Assembly: GCF_000166195.2 (NCBI RefSeq)
Contig: NZ_CM001403.1
Coordinates: 6,862,772-6,926,771, forward strand
Origin: Mucilaginibacter paludis DSM 18603
Lineage (GTDB): Bacteria > Bacteroidota > Bacteroidia > Sphingobacteriales > Sphingobacteriaceae
Reading direction: 5' to 3'
DNA length: 64,000 nucleotides
The notes under the pieces were generated by a model. That model worked only from the letters and a program-made list of their open reading frames with translations, searched no databases and was not told where the DNA came from. Positions 1-8,423 of this stretch are shown here, piece by piece. Position 1 is the first letter of the stretch. Every line of letters starts with the position of its first letter. Position numbers and translations under genes: made by a program.

Positions 1-527
1 ATAGCTGCGTATTCGCGCTTCGCGCCGCCCCATATCCCGATCAGGAAATATAGCGGCAAAAGCATCAGCTCGTAAAATATGTAGAACAGGAAGAAATCCA
101 GCGAGCAGAATACGCCCGTAATGGCTACATCCAATAACAAAAACAAGGCGAAATAGCCTTTATGGTTCTTGTTGATCTCCCAGGATGATAAGGCGGCGAT
201 TACCATCACGATGGACGACATCAGCAATAACACGATAGAAATACCATCAACCCCAACAAAATAATCAATCTGCATTTTGCCCATCCCGCCAAGGTTTAAA
301 CCTATCCAATGTAGTTTTTCAACAAACTGGTATTGGGCTTCGCGATTAACCCCTGCAAAAGCCGCCCCGGTTTTAAAATTAAGATAAAGCCAGATGCTGA
401 TGCCTAACTGAACAAGCGTGGCCAGCAGCGTAATATGTTTAGAGATGTTCCGCAATTCTGTGGGCAGGATGAGTACCAGGATACCGAACAATATTGGGGA
501 AAAAATAAGCAGCGTTAATATATTCAT
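1..527 (-). CDS. nuoM: NADH-quinone oxidoreductase subunit M (N-terminal part)
   Basis: Proton-pumping, antiporter-like membrane subunit of respiratory complex I. Only the first 175 codons are inside the window; the gene continues past the left edge. Reading down from the ATG at 527 gives a hydrophobic protein beginning MNILTLLIFSPILFG, then a DGISIVLLLMSS helix and a YELMLLPLYFLIGIWGG segment, which carries the membrane glutamate conserved in NuoM/Mrp antiporter subunits. It starts 2 bp beyond the nuoL stop, so it is co-transcribed with nuoL. nuoN would be expected next, outside the window. Confidence 0.93.
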   Translation of the reverse strand, partial: MNILTLLIFSPILFGILVLILPTELRNISKHITLLATLVQLGISIWLYLNFKTGAAFAGVNREAQYQFVEKLHWIGLNLGGMGKMQIDYFVGVDGISIVLLLMSSIVMVIAALSSWEINKNHKGYFALFLLLDVAITGVFCSLDFFLFYIFYELMLLPLYFLIGIWGGAKREYAA

Positions 528-529
528 TA

Positions 530-2527
530 TCAAATAAACGTCTTTAAAACATACACAACTAAAATAATCAACAACATGGTAAACAGATAGTTCTGCACTT
601 TTCCGGTTTGAAAACCCCGGATAAAGTTACCAGCCTGTTTTACAATTTCGGTAAGCAAATGCAGCAGGCCGTCAATCACATATTCATCAAACAGGGCCGC
701 AACCTTACTGAGCGCCAAACTAACCGAAGCCAGTAAATTAACAAAGCCGTCTAAAATAACCTGATCAAACCAATACAGGGCCTTGCCTAAAAGTAAAACC
801 GACTTAACCACTACCTTGCTGTAAAAGCTATCGATATACCATTGGTTGTAGGATAGTTGGTACAACCACCCCTGCTGTTTAAACCAATGGATATTTTGCT
901 TTACGTAAATGCTATAGGCCAGGTAAATAACCAGCAAACCTAAGCCGTTCACCGTAAGCGGAACCAGCAAATGAAAGTTACTTTCCACATCCGCGACAGC
1001 GCCAAACCCTTTAACAAGCCAGGCATGGCCATACTCAAAAGGATTAATCGAAAATAAAGGAAACAGGCTGCAAATGGCCAGGAACACCATCGGTACCGAG
1101 AAGAGTAAGTTACCCTCGTGGGCCTCGGGCTCAAGAGCCGGGTTAATTTGCTTTAAGCGCGACTGGCCCAAAAACACTTTGAATATTAAACGGGCAATGT
1201 AAAACACCGTGAGCAAACTGGTAAGCATGGCCCCAACTGGTATCATGGTATACACCCAGCTTTTGCCCTGCGCCCACTCGAAAGCCTGGATGAGGATACC
1301 CTCTTTAGATAGATAGCCCGATGTTAGCGGGAAGCCTATTAAAGCCAGGGCGGCAATGCAGCAGGTAATAAACGTTACGGGCATCAGCTTACGCAAACCG
1401 CCCATGTTTAAAATATTTTGTGGATCGATGTCCAGCTCGTGCTTGTGTTTAAGATGGCTCATCTGGTGGATGATAACACCTGCCGCCAAAAACAACAGGC
1501 ATTTAAAAAAAGCATGTGTTGCCAGGTGGAACAAGGCCGATGAGTAAGCGCCAACGCCCATGGCCAGCATCATAAAGCCCAATTGCGATATGGTAGAATA
1601 GGCCAGTATCCGTTTCAGATCGTTTTGCGTGAGCGCGATGGTAGCGGCCATTAAGGCGGTAAAGCAGCCTATAACGGCAATAATGGTTAATACATCGGTA
1701 TTAAAAGCCGGGTAAACTCGCCCTAATAAAAATATACCGGCGGCCACCATAGTAGCTGCGTGGATTAATGCGGATACCGATGTTGGGCCTTCCATAGCAT
1801 CGGGCAGCCAGGTATGGAGCGGAAACTGTGCCGACTTGGCAATGGCCCCGCATAAAAAGCAAATGCCGGGTAAGGTTAACCAGGCGGCATCAACCCCTTT
1901 GGCACTGGCCAGCGGGTTGCTACCGCTAAACAGCTGTACCATATCAAAGGTGTGGTAATGCGAATACAGCAGCAGGATGCCGATCAGTAAGCCTACATCG
2001 CCTATCCTATTCATGATGAAAGCCTTTTTGTTGGCTTGAACGGCCTTTTCGCGGGTGAACCAAAAGCCGATAAGCAGGTACGATGCAAAACCCACCAGCT
2101 CCCAAAAGGCGTACAACAGCAACAGGCTATCCATAATAACCAAAGCCAGCATAGCAAAGCAAAAAAAGCTGAGGTACATAAAATACCGGGTATAGCGCTC
2201 ATCGCCCTTCATGTAGGCCATGGAGTAGATATGCACCGGCAAGGCAATTGCCGAAACCAGCAGCAGCATTAAAACCGACAGGTTGTTGAGCCAGATACCA
2301 GCCTGAACGCGGATACTGCCGATAACAAACCATTGCTGATGGATTTGTACGGATGCCTGGTTCCATATCTGGCTAAACACAAAACCGGCTAAGGTTAAAC
2401 TTATTATAATGGCCAGGGTTGATACCCCGCCCGATATTTTGCTTTGTTTAGGTACAAATAACAGGTTAATTAAACAGGCAGCAAAAGGCACAACGGCAGC
2501 TATAATAGCCAGTTGCACGTTCATCAT
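530..2527 (-). CDS. nuoL: NADH-quinone oxidoreductase subunit L
   Basis: Largest antiporter-like subunit of complex I, with many membrane helices and a long C-terminal lateral helix region. The open frame reaches a TTG at 2554, but ATG codons at 2527 and 2524 (MMNVQLAII) are better starts. From 2527 the protein is 665 aa and the key glutamate in FWELVGFASYLLIGFWF falls at residue 143, matching E. coli NuoL Glu144. The KSAQFPLHTWLPDAMEGPT segment is typical of the family. It sits between nuoK (31 bp upstream) and nuoM (2 bp downstream) in one operon. Confidence 0.95.
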   Translation of the reverse strand: MMNVQLAIIAAVVPFAACLINLLFVPKQSKISGGVSTLAIIISLTLAGFVFSQIWNQASVQIHQQWFVIGSIRVQAGIWLNNLSVLMLLLVSAIALPVHIYSMAYMKGDERYTRYFMYLSFFCFAMLALVIMDSLLLLYAFWELVGFASYLLIGFWFTREKAVQANKKAFIMNRIGDVGLLIGILLLYSHYHTFDMVQLFSGSNPLASAKGVDAAWLTLPGICFLCGAIAKSAQFPLHTWLPDAMEGPTSVSALIHAATMVAAGIFLLGRVYPAFNTDVLTIIAVIGCFTALMAATIALTQNDLKRILAYSTISQLGFMMLAMGVGAYSSALFHLATHAFFKCLLFLAAGVIIHQMSHLKHKHELDIDPQNILNMGGLRKLMPVTFITCCIAALALIGFPLTSGYLSKEGILIQAFEWAQGKSWVYTMIPVGAMLTSLLTVFYIARLIFKVFLGQSRLKQINPALEPEAHEGNLLFSVPMVFLAICSLFPLFSINPFEYGHAWLVKGFGAVADVESNFHLLVPLTVNGLGLLVIYLAYSIYVKQNIHWFKQQGWLYQLSYNQWYIDSFYSKVVVKSVLLLGKALYWFDQVILDGFVNLLASVSLALSKVAALFDEYVIDGLLHLLTEIVKQAGNFIRGFQTGKVQNYLFTMLLIILVVYVLKTFI

Positions 2528-2558
2528 ATCGTTATGTGTTACTATTTGCTCCAATTCA

Positions 2559-2864
2559 TTAACCTTTTAATTTATCAACCTCTGCCGGATCGATGGTTTT
2601 GTACTGGCGGTATACGTTTAAAACAATGGCCAGCGCCACTGCAACCGCCGCCGCGGCCAGCACAATGGCAAACAGCGCGAATGATTGCCCGCTGTTATCC
2701 AGCTTATCGTACTTACCAAAGGCAACCAGGTTTAATATGGCTGAATTGATAATCAGCTCGATACCGATCAATACCTGGATAGCGTTGCGTTTGGATAGCA
2801 CGATATAGATGCCGATGCAAAACAGCCCCGCCCCTATCATCAGAAAGTTAGAGAGGGTGATCAT
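2559..2864 (-). CDS. nuoK: NADH-quinone oxidoreductase subunit K
   Basis: Small membrane subunit of complex I, 101 aa with three predicted helices, the usual length. Glu36 is present in GIELIINSAILN. The second membrane glutamate found in E. coli NuoK (Glu72, in an AAAEA context) is replaced by alanine here: the helix reads IVLAAAAVAVALAIVL. The start overlaps the end of nuoJ by 4 bp, indicating translational coupling. Confidence 0.95.
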   Translation of the reverse strand: MITLSNFLMIGAGLFCIGIYIVLSKRNAIQVLIGIELIINSAILNLVAFGKYDKLDNSGQSFALFAIVLAAAAVAVALAIVLNVYRQYKTIDPAEVDKLKG

Positions 2865-3412
2865 AGCTTGTGTTCCTCCTTCCGGGCTAAATGTGCAGCG
2901 CCTATCAAGGTCATCATCAACAGGATGGAGACCACCTCGAACGGCAACAGGTAACGCGTCATCAGGTTGATACCGATATTGCTCAGCATATTGTCGCCCG
3001 GTTTAATCACATTATCATGTTGTACCGAAGCTTTTATCCAGGGCAAACTATCGGGCTGCGCCTTAATAATGGCGTTTACCAATACAATTAAAAATAGTAC
3101 CGCTACCAAAAGGGCTGGCAACTTGCCAACCGATATAAACTTGTTGTTGCCTTGTTGTAAATTATTAAGTACATCTTTATTAGAAAGCATAAAGGCAAAC
3201 AACATCAATACCAATACCCCGCCCACGTAGATCACAATCTGGGTAACGGCCACAAAATCGGCCAGGGCAAAAACGTATAAACCGGCCAGCGCAAACAGTG
3301 TTACAAAAAATAGAAACAGCGAGCGCACCAGGTTTTTACTGGCGGCAACCAGCAAGGCCGATGCGAGGGCGATGAAACCCATCACGTAAAATAAAATCTG
3401 TTCTATATTCAT
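2861..3412 (-). CDS. nuoJ: NADH-quinone oxidoreductase subunit J
   Basis: Membrane subunit of complex I, 183 aa with about five hydrophobic helices. The central helix with IVIYVGGVLVLMLFAFML matches the conserved pi-bulge helix TMH3 of NuoJ/ND6. It overlaps nuoK by 4 bp downstream and nuoI by 4 bp upstream, so the I-J-K trio is translationally coupled. Confidence 0.95.
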   Translation of the reverse strand: MNIEQILFYVMGFIALASALLVAASKNLVRSLFLFFVTLFALAGLYVFALADFVAVTQIVIYVGGVLVLMLFAFMLSNKDVLNNLQQGNNKFISVGKLPALLVAVLFLIVLVNAIIKAQPDSLPWIKASVQHDNVIKPGDNMLSNIGINLMTRYLLPFEVVSILLMMTLIGAAHLARKEEHKL

Positions 3413-4002
3413 GCGCCGCCTTCCTTCTTTTTCATGGCAGCCAACTTGGCCGCTTGTTTTTCTGCCTGCTGGGCATCAAACAACCTTCGTTTTTCTTCGG
3501 CCATCTCGGCAGACATATCCGAAAACTTATAGGTTAACAAATTCAGGTCCTGCACGCTTTTATCGTACTGGTTAGTCATGGTGATGCATTCTGTTGGGCA
3601 TACTACGGTACATAAACCGCAGTACATGCATTTGGCCATATCAATATCAAACTTAGCCGCGTAAAGGCGTTTGGTTGTCCCGTCGGATGTTTGGCCAATG
3701 GCTTCGGTAGCTTTGATGCTATCGATGGTGATACAATCCACGGGGCAAACTTTGGCGCATAGGTCGCATACAATACAGTCGTCCATCTCCACATCCAACT
3801 GGTACCGCCCTACCTCGGGCACGGGCAGTTTTTGCTGCGGATATTGGATGGTATTGGTTCCCTTACCGTCCTGCTCCTCAAAGTAGTTATCAGACTTTAC
3901 AGACGATACCACCCTTTGCTTGTTTGAAGCAAAAAAGTGCCTGAGTGTAAGGAATAACCCCACCCATGCTGTTTTAAATCCGTTGAATACTTCTTTTAAC
4001 AT
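3409..4002 (-). CDS. nuoI: NADH-quinone oxidoreductase subunit I (2x 4Fe-4S ferredoxin)
   Basis: Peripheral-arm subunit that carries clusters N6a and N6b of complex I. 197 aa. Two CxxCxxCxxxCP motifs are visible: Cys76/79/82/86 (CIVCDLCAKVCP) and Cys125/128/131/135 (CMYCGLCTVVCP). The charged, lysine-rich C-terminus (residues about 170-197) is longer than the core fold needs. It overlaps nuoJ by 4 bp but is separated from the upstream nuoH by 367 bp of tandem repeat, which is unusual within a nuo operon. Confidence 0.95.
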   Translation of the reverse strand: MLKEVFNGFKTAWVGLFLTLRHFFASNKQRVVSSVKSDNYFEEQDGKGTNTIQYPQQKLPVPEVGRYQLDVEMDDCIVCDLCAKVCPVDCITIDSIKATEAIGQTSDGTTKRLYAAKFDIDMAKCMYCGLCTVVCPTECITMTNQYDKSVQDLNLLTYKFSDMSAEMAEEKRRLFDAQQAEKQAAKLAAMKKKEGGA

Positions 4003-4028
4003 CTTTTATTTTCTTCTGTATTTATTGT

Positions 4029-4340
4029 CCTCAACGCGCGGTGACACACACCCCCTCCCACTTCAATACCCTACGCACCCCCTCTCGAGAGGGGAGCTGT
4101 TTTTTGTGGAGGCCTGAACCCTTTTAAAGCCCAGGCCCCCGAGCGATTCCCCTCTTGAGAGGGGCGGAGGGGTGTGTCCTCAACGCGCGGCGATACACAC
4201 CCCCTTCCACTGCATTGCCCTGCGCACCCCCTCTCGAGAGGGGAGCTTTTTTCTTGTTGAGGCCTGAACCGTTTAAAAGCCCAGGCCCCGTGCGATTCCC
4301 CTCTTGAGAGGGGTGGAGGGGTGTGTCCTCAACGCGCGAC
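4029..4340. repeat. 149-bp tandem repeat with CTCGAG palindromes, inside nuo operon
   Basis: Two complete 149-bp units begin at 4031 and 4180 (marker TCAACGCGCG) and a third starts at 4329 and stops within about 12 bp. Each unit has two nested palindromes: CCCCTCTCGAGAGGGG and the variant CCCCTCTTGAGAGGGG, flanked by ACACACCCC and GGGGTGTGT. The units differ at scattered positions, so the duplication is not brand new. They belong to the dispersed palindromic family seen at 23.2, 34.5, 48.3, 50.8, 56.2 and 62.7 kb. The array fills the whole nuoH-nuoI gap and holds no plausible gene. Confidence 0.9.
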
Positions 4341-4369
4341 GAAACAGCCCACCAACAACAGGACAATTC

Positions 4370-5467
4370 TCACATCAACAACAGCCGCCATATCCCCGAT
4401 ATCAGCATGCACACAAAAGCCAGCGGTGTTAACACCTTCCAACATAAACCCATCAACTGGTCGATGCGGAAACGGGGTAAAGTCCACCTGATCCACATCT
4501 GTACAAATACCAGTGCCAGGGTTTTCAAAGTTACCCATAAAATGCCCCATGCTATACCGGTGGTATAATCGGCTAAATGTAGCCGCCCCATATTGGGCAG
4601 CGGTGTATTCCAGGCACCTAAAAACAGCATCACGGCTATCATGGATACCAAAAACATCATGGCATATTCTGCCAGAAACACAAAGGCGAAGCCCATCCCG
4701 GTATATTCGGTATGGAAACCGGCAACCAGTTCAGATTCCGCTTCGGGTATATCAAAAGGCGCCCGGTTTGATTCGGCCAGCGATGCGATAAAATAAATTA
4801 CAAACGCTATAATGAGGTGCGGCGCCCTGAAAATGTTCCAGGATAATATCCCGCCTGTATGGCTCACATCCCAATAACCTAAAAATTTGGTTGTTTCGGT
4901 TGATAAGATGCCTTGCTGGGTGGCAATCTGCTGCAGATCGAGCGTCTGGGTGATCATCACCACTGATATAATGGCGAAACCCGCCGGGATCTCGTACGAG
5001 ATGATTTGCGATACGGAGCGCATAGCGCCCAATAATGAGTATTTATTGTTGGAGCCCCAACCGGCCATCAGGATGCCCAATGTTTCTACCGAGATAATAG
5101 CGAACACATAAAACAAACCGATATTTAAGCTAACCGGCACCAAACCCGGCCCCCAGGGCATAGCCGCGAAACCGAGGTAAACCGCCACAAAAATAATGGC
5201 CGGCGCCAGCACAAACAAAAGCTTATCGGCTGCAGCGGGTGTAATAAATTCTTTCTGGATCAATTTCAGCATATCTGCCAGGGTTTGCAGCGTGCCGTAC
5301 TTGCCTACCTCGGTGGGGCCAAGCCTGTCTTGTATCAAGGCAGATACCTTCCGCTCGGCATATACCCCAAATAGGGTAAACAAGCCGGCAAAGGCAAAAA
5401 GCCCTAAAGCGATGATGATATATGTAATATAAAAAGCCAAATCCGCAAAGTTTACTTTGGGCTGCAA
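4370..5467 (-). CDS. nuoH: NADH-quinone oxidoreductase subunit H
   Basis: Membrane subunit of complex I that forms the quinone channel and contacts the peripheral arm. 365 aa. The loop YAERKVSALIQDRLGPTEVG (residues 37-56) corresponds to the conserved ERK...RxGPxxVG loop, and ESNRAPFDIPEAESELVAGF is the highly conserved acidic loop. No ATG is available near the N-terminus: an in-frame stop lies at 5474-5476, so the TTG at 5467 is the likely start. It is the first gene of the operon here; nuoA-G are not upstream. Confidence 0.93.
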   Translation of the reverse strand: MQPKVNFADLAFYITYIIIALGLFAFAGLFTLFGVYAERKVSALIQDRLGPTEVGKYGTLQTLADMLKLIQKEFITPAAADKLLFVLAPAIIFVAVYLGFAAMPWGPGLVPVSLNIGLFYVFAIISVETLGILMAGWGSNNKYSLLGAMRSVSQIISYEIPAGFAIISVVMITQTLDLQQIATQQGILSTETTKFLGYWDVSHTGGILSWNIFRAPHLIIAFVIYFIASLAESNRAPFDIPEAESELVAGFHTEYTGMGFAFVFLAEYAMMFLVSMIAVMLFLGAWNTPLPNMGRLHLADYTTGIAWGILWVTLKTLALVFVQMWIRWTLPRFRIDQLMGLCWKVLTPLAFVCMLISGIWRLLLM

Positions 5468-5732
5468 ACTTACTTAATTACAAATAAAATACGGCATTAG
5501 CCCGGGCTAAATATCCCCCTAAAAGGCTGTGAGTTGTTATTTTCTTTATAACACACCGATTTAGTAGTCTTTTTAAAGTTATAATCGCCTGTTAGCCTCT
5601 CTCCTACCTAATACATATCCGTTATAAATATATTATCCGGCTAAGCACATCGGAGTTAAAACAGCGGTAAATATTGTAAAGCAACAGCAACGCAAGCCCC
5701 CATCTGTTATATTTGTTGCTAAAATTGAAGCC
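5468..5732. promoter_or_regulatory. Divergent intergenic region nuoH / kinase gene
   Basis: A 265-bp AT-rich gap between divergently transcribed genes, so it must hold promoters for both the nuo operon and the kinase gene. A TATATTTG box (Bacteroidota -7 type, TAnnTTTG) lies at about 5708-5715, 18 bp before the kinase ATG. No matching -33 TTTG was found at the expected spacing. No small gene was seen. Confidence 0.4.
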
Positions 5733-6245
5733 ATGAAATTAATTTTGTTTAGAGGGCGGCCCGGAACGGGAAAAACATTATTATCCGGTTTGCTCTCGGC
5801 TCAACTTAATTTACCCGTAATCAGGAAAGATGATATCTATGATGGTTTGAGCACTTTAAATCCGGATCACCAACAACGAAATAGCGCTACACACCACATC
5901 TTATATGCGGTTTTAAAAAGTAACGCCCCCACAACATCTACCCTCCTATTAGACTTTCCGTTTCAGTTTGATGATGATATAGCCAAACTAAAAAACTGGT
6001 GCATCGAAAACAATGTAGAACTAAAATCTATCGTGGTAACTTGTAGCGATGAGGAGCTATGGGCATCCCGGTTTAACAAACGAGCCGAAAACCCGGCCCC
6101 CAACCAGCTTATTACCGATTTTAAACTGCTTAAACAACGTTATGGCGAAATGCAATTGAGGCCCGGCCCGTTGGAGTTACTGATTGATACCGTTAATAAC
6201 AGCAGCGATAACATTAAAAATATTATTGCTTTTATTACTAAGTGA
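5733..6245 (+). CDS. P-loop AAA-type small kinase / ATPase
   Basis: 170-aa soluble protein with a Walker A motif GRPGTGKT at residues 8-15 right after a beta strand (MKLILF). The RKDDIYDGL segment follows as in the AAA_33 family of small nucleotide, sugar or polynucleotide kinases, and a Walker B-like strand is STLLLDFPF. The likely reaction is phosphoryl transfer from ATP, substrate unknown. It stands alone on the plus strand, divergent from nuoH and convergent with murI. Confidence 0.7.
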   Translation: MKLILFRGRPGTGKTLLSGLLSAQLNLPVIRKDDIYDGLSTLNPDHQQRNSATHHILYAVLKSNAPTTSTLLLDFPFQFDDDIAKLKNWCIENNVELKSIVVTCSDEELWASRFNKRAENPAPNQLITDFKLLKQRYGEMQLRPGPLELLIDTVNNSSDNIKNIIAFITK

Positions 6246-6299
6246 AGCAGGTTAAACCCAACAGGGTGCTTGCTGGCAACACGCGCGACCTTACTACAT

Positions 6300-7130
6300 T
6301 TACTTTACCGGCAGGTAGGTTGACTGCACGGGTTGGCAGTAAAACAGTGTGGCATGATGGTCAAAATCTGCCGTATCATCTGTTGTGGTAAAAAATTTCT
6401 GACTGGCATTTTTGGTAAGCTTGCTTTCCATTTCCGGATGCCGCTGCAAATAATTAACCAGGCTTTGCGCCACAATATCGCCCTGCGAAACCGCCTGAAC
6501 ATCAGCCGGAAGATAGGCTCTGATTTTTTGCTCCAACAGCGGATAATGGGTACATGCCAATAACAAGGTATCAATGCGGGGCGACTGAGCTAAAATTTGA
6601 TCCAGATATTGTTTAACAAAGTAATCGGCACCAGGTTTATCGTACTCACCGTTCTCAATCAGCGGTACCCAAAGCGGGCAGGCTTGCTGGTACACATTAA
6701 CGTCGGGGAAAAAGTTGCCTATTTCAATTTGGTAAGAGCCCGATTGAACTGTACCTTTTGTACCCAGCACACCAATCTCTTTTGTTTTTGAATAGTTACC
6801 TATTACCTCGGCCGTAGGCCTGATTACGCCGAGCACGCGTTTTGATGAATCGTGTTTTTTTAAGTCGTGCTGCTGTATGGTGCGCAAGGCCTTTGCCGAG
6901 GCCGTATTGCAGGCCAGTATAACCAGTGGGCAGCCCATTTTAAACAAATGCTGTACGCACTCCCAGGTATATTGATGAATGGTTTTAAACGAACGGCTGC
7001 CATAAGGTGCCCGGCTGTTATCGCCTAAATAGATATAATCATACTGGGGCAGCAATTTGGCAATGGAACGAAAAACGGTTAATCCACCGTAACCGGAATC
7101 AAAAACACCAATAGGATGAGCAGGTAACAT
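6300..7130 (-). CDS. murI: Glutamate racemase
   Basis: Makes D-glutamate for peptidoglycan. 276 aa. The two catalytic cysteines are visible: Cys74 in LACNTASA and Cys193 in LACTHYPLL. The N-terminal IGVFDSGYGGLTV and LGDNSRAPYG motifs are diagnostic. It is the last gene of the uppS-bamA-ompH-ompH-murI block, an order common in Bacteroidota, but a strong hairpin (7152-7185) separates it from ompH, so it may have its own transcript. Confidence 0.96.
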   Translation of the reverse strand: MLPAHPIGVFDSGYGGLTVFRSIAKLLPQYDYIYLGDNSRAPYGSRSFKTIHQYTWECVQHLFKMGCPLVILACNTASAKALRTIQQHDLKKHDSSKRVLGVIRPTAEVIGNYSKTKEIGVLGTKGTVQSGSYQIEIGNFFPDVNVYQQACPLWVPLIENGEYDKPGADYFVKQYLDQILAQSPRIDTLLLACTHYPLLEQKIRAYLPADVQAVSQGDIVAQSLVNYLQRHPEMESKLTKNASQKFFTTTDDTADFDHHATLFYCQPVQSTYLPVK

Positions 7131-7151
7131 ATTGCAAAAATGGCAATAAAA

Positions 7152-7185
7152 AAGCGAAGCCCGGTTATATAACCGGGCTTCGCTT
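7152..7185 (-). terminator. Rho-independent terminator after ompH
   Basis: A perfect 34-bp inverted repeat with 17-bp arms (AAGCGAAGCCCGGTTAT and its complement). On the minus strand it is followed by a T-run, giving an intrinsic terminator 20 bp past the ompH stop and upstream of murI. Confidence 0.85.
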
Positions 7186-7205
7186 CTATTTAATTTAATT
7201 TTTTA

Positions 7206-7718
7206 TTATTTTAAGCCTAATTTCACTTTTACAGAAGGCATTAAATCGTCAGCATCCGGAGATACCAACAGGATGTTTTGTGAAGAATCAATCACATATC
7301 CAAAACCTTTTTCTTTAGCTACGGCGGCTATTGCTGCTCTAACTTTATCAAAAAGTGGTTTTCCAAGCTCATCTTTTTTAGCTTCTACCTTTTGACCGGC
7401 AGTAGTTTGGTAATCTTGCATACGTTTTTGAAGATCCTGCAATTCGCTTTCTTTTGCCTGGCGAACAGCATCAGTAAAAGTAGCTTTTTTGGCTTCATAA
7501 TCAGCAGCCCTTGATTGCAATTCAGTTTGCATGCTGGTTAGCTGATCGATAAAGGTTTTTTGGTAAGCTTGTAATTGTGCAGAGATGGTTTTTGTATCAG
7601 GCATCTGGTCAATTATAGCGTTAAAGTTAACGTGGGCAATTTTTGTCTGTGCTTGAGCAAAAGTTCCGATAAACAAGATACATCCCGCAACTAATACAAC
7701 TTTAAATAATTTTTTCAT
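7206..7718 (-). CDS. OmpH/Skp family periplasmic chaperone (copy 1)
   Basis: 170-aa exported protein. The N-terminus MKKLFKVVLVAGCILFIGTFAQAQ is a signal peptide, followed by KIAHVNFNAIIDQMP, typical of the start of the OmpH domain. A long helical, glutamine- and lysine-rich middle (residues about 40-120) would form the Skp tentacles. Skp-like proteins hold unfolded outer-membrane proteins for delivery to BamA, encoded two genes upstream. A second ompH homologue lies 103 bp upstream on the same strand. Confidence 0.88.
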   Translation of the reverse strand: MKKLFKVVLVAGCILFIGTFAQAQTKIAHVNFNAIIDQMPDTKTISAQLQAYQKTFIDQLTSMQTELQSRAADYEAKKATFTDAVRQAKESELQDLQKRMQDYQTTAGQKVEAKKDELGKPLFDKVRAAIAAVAKEKGFGYVIDSSQNILLVSPDADDLMPSVKVKLGLK

Positions 7719-7821
7719 TTTTTACTTTTTCTGTTTTTTATTATGGTGCTATTTTAAACAATTATTTTGATTTAAGCCGTTTATTTTTCAACTCTAATCA
7801 AACTTTAATGTGGTTGGTAGG

Positions 7822-8352
7822 CTATTTGGCCAACACGCCCGGCTTAAGGCCCAAACGTGTAATTACATCTGCGCTTTTATCATAGCGTGGATTGGCGTAT
7901 AACATAATCACCTCGCTATTTTTATCAAAAACCATATCCAGGTTTTCGCTTTCGGCTAAGGCCTGTACGGCTTTGGCTATCCTGTCTTGTATAGGTTTAA
8001 CCAAGGCGTTGCTACGCTGGGTAAGCTCCCCATCTGGCCCAAATTTCTGACGTTGAAAATCCTTCGCGGCCTTTTCTTTATCAATAATTTCGCCCTCGCG
8101 CCGCTTTTTCATATCGGCGGTCATCAATACCTGGTCGGCCTGGTAAGCCTTGTACATGCGGTCAATCTCCTGGAAACGGGCGTCAACCTCTTTTTGCCAT
8201 TGTGCCGAAAGTGCGTTAAGCTCCTTCTGGGATGATACATAATCCGGAATATGTTTTAATATATAATCAGAATCGATATAAGCAAAACGTTGCGCAAAGC
8301 TTGCCGCACCCATTAACAGCACTAAACCAAGGGTTAAAAATATTTTTTTCAT
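7822..8352 (-). CDS. OmpH/Skp family periplasmic chaperone (copy 2)
   Basis: Skp-like chaperone, 176 aa from the ATG at 8352. The frame is open 15 bp further up, but MKKIFLTLGLVLLMGAASFAQ is a standard signal peptide. The mature part starts RFAYIDSDYILKHIP and has a long charged helical core (KEVDARFQEIDRMYKAYQAD). It lies directly downstream of bamA on the same strand, as in other Bacteroidota. The duplication with the neighbouring ompH is old, since the two are only distantly similar. Confidence 0.88.
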   Translation of the reverse strand: MKKIFLTLGLVLLMGAASFAQRFAYIDSDYILKHIPDYVSSQKELNALSAQWQKEVDARFQEIDRMYKAYQADQVLMTADMKKRREGEIIDKEKAAKDFQRQKFGPDGELTQRSNALVKPIQDRIAKAVQALAESENLDMVFDKNSEVIMLYANPRYDKSADVITRLGLKPGVLAK

Positions 8353-8423
8353 TGTAGTTATACACATTAGCTATAATGACGCTTAAATGTGCAATATATT
8401 GTTTTTTGCTTTATTTATACAAA

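Noticed and set aside
4124..4366. Minus-strand frame with HPSAPLKRG-type peptides
   Set aside because: It lies wholly in the 149-bp tandem repeat; the peptide is just translated palindrome. Similar peptides arise at every copy of the repeat.
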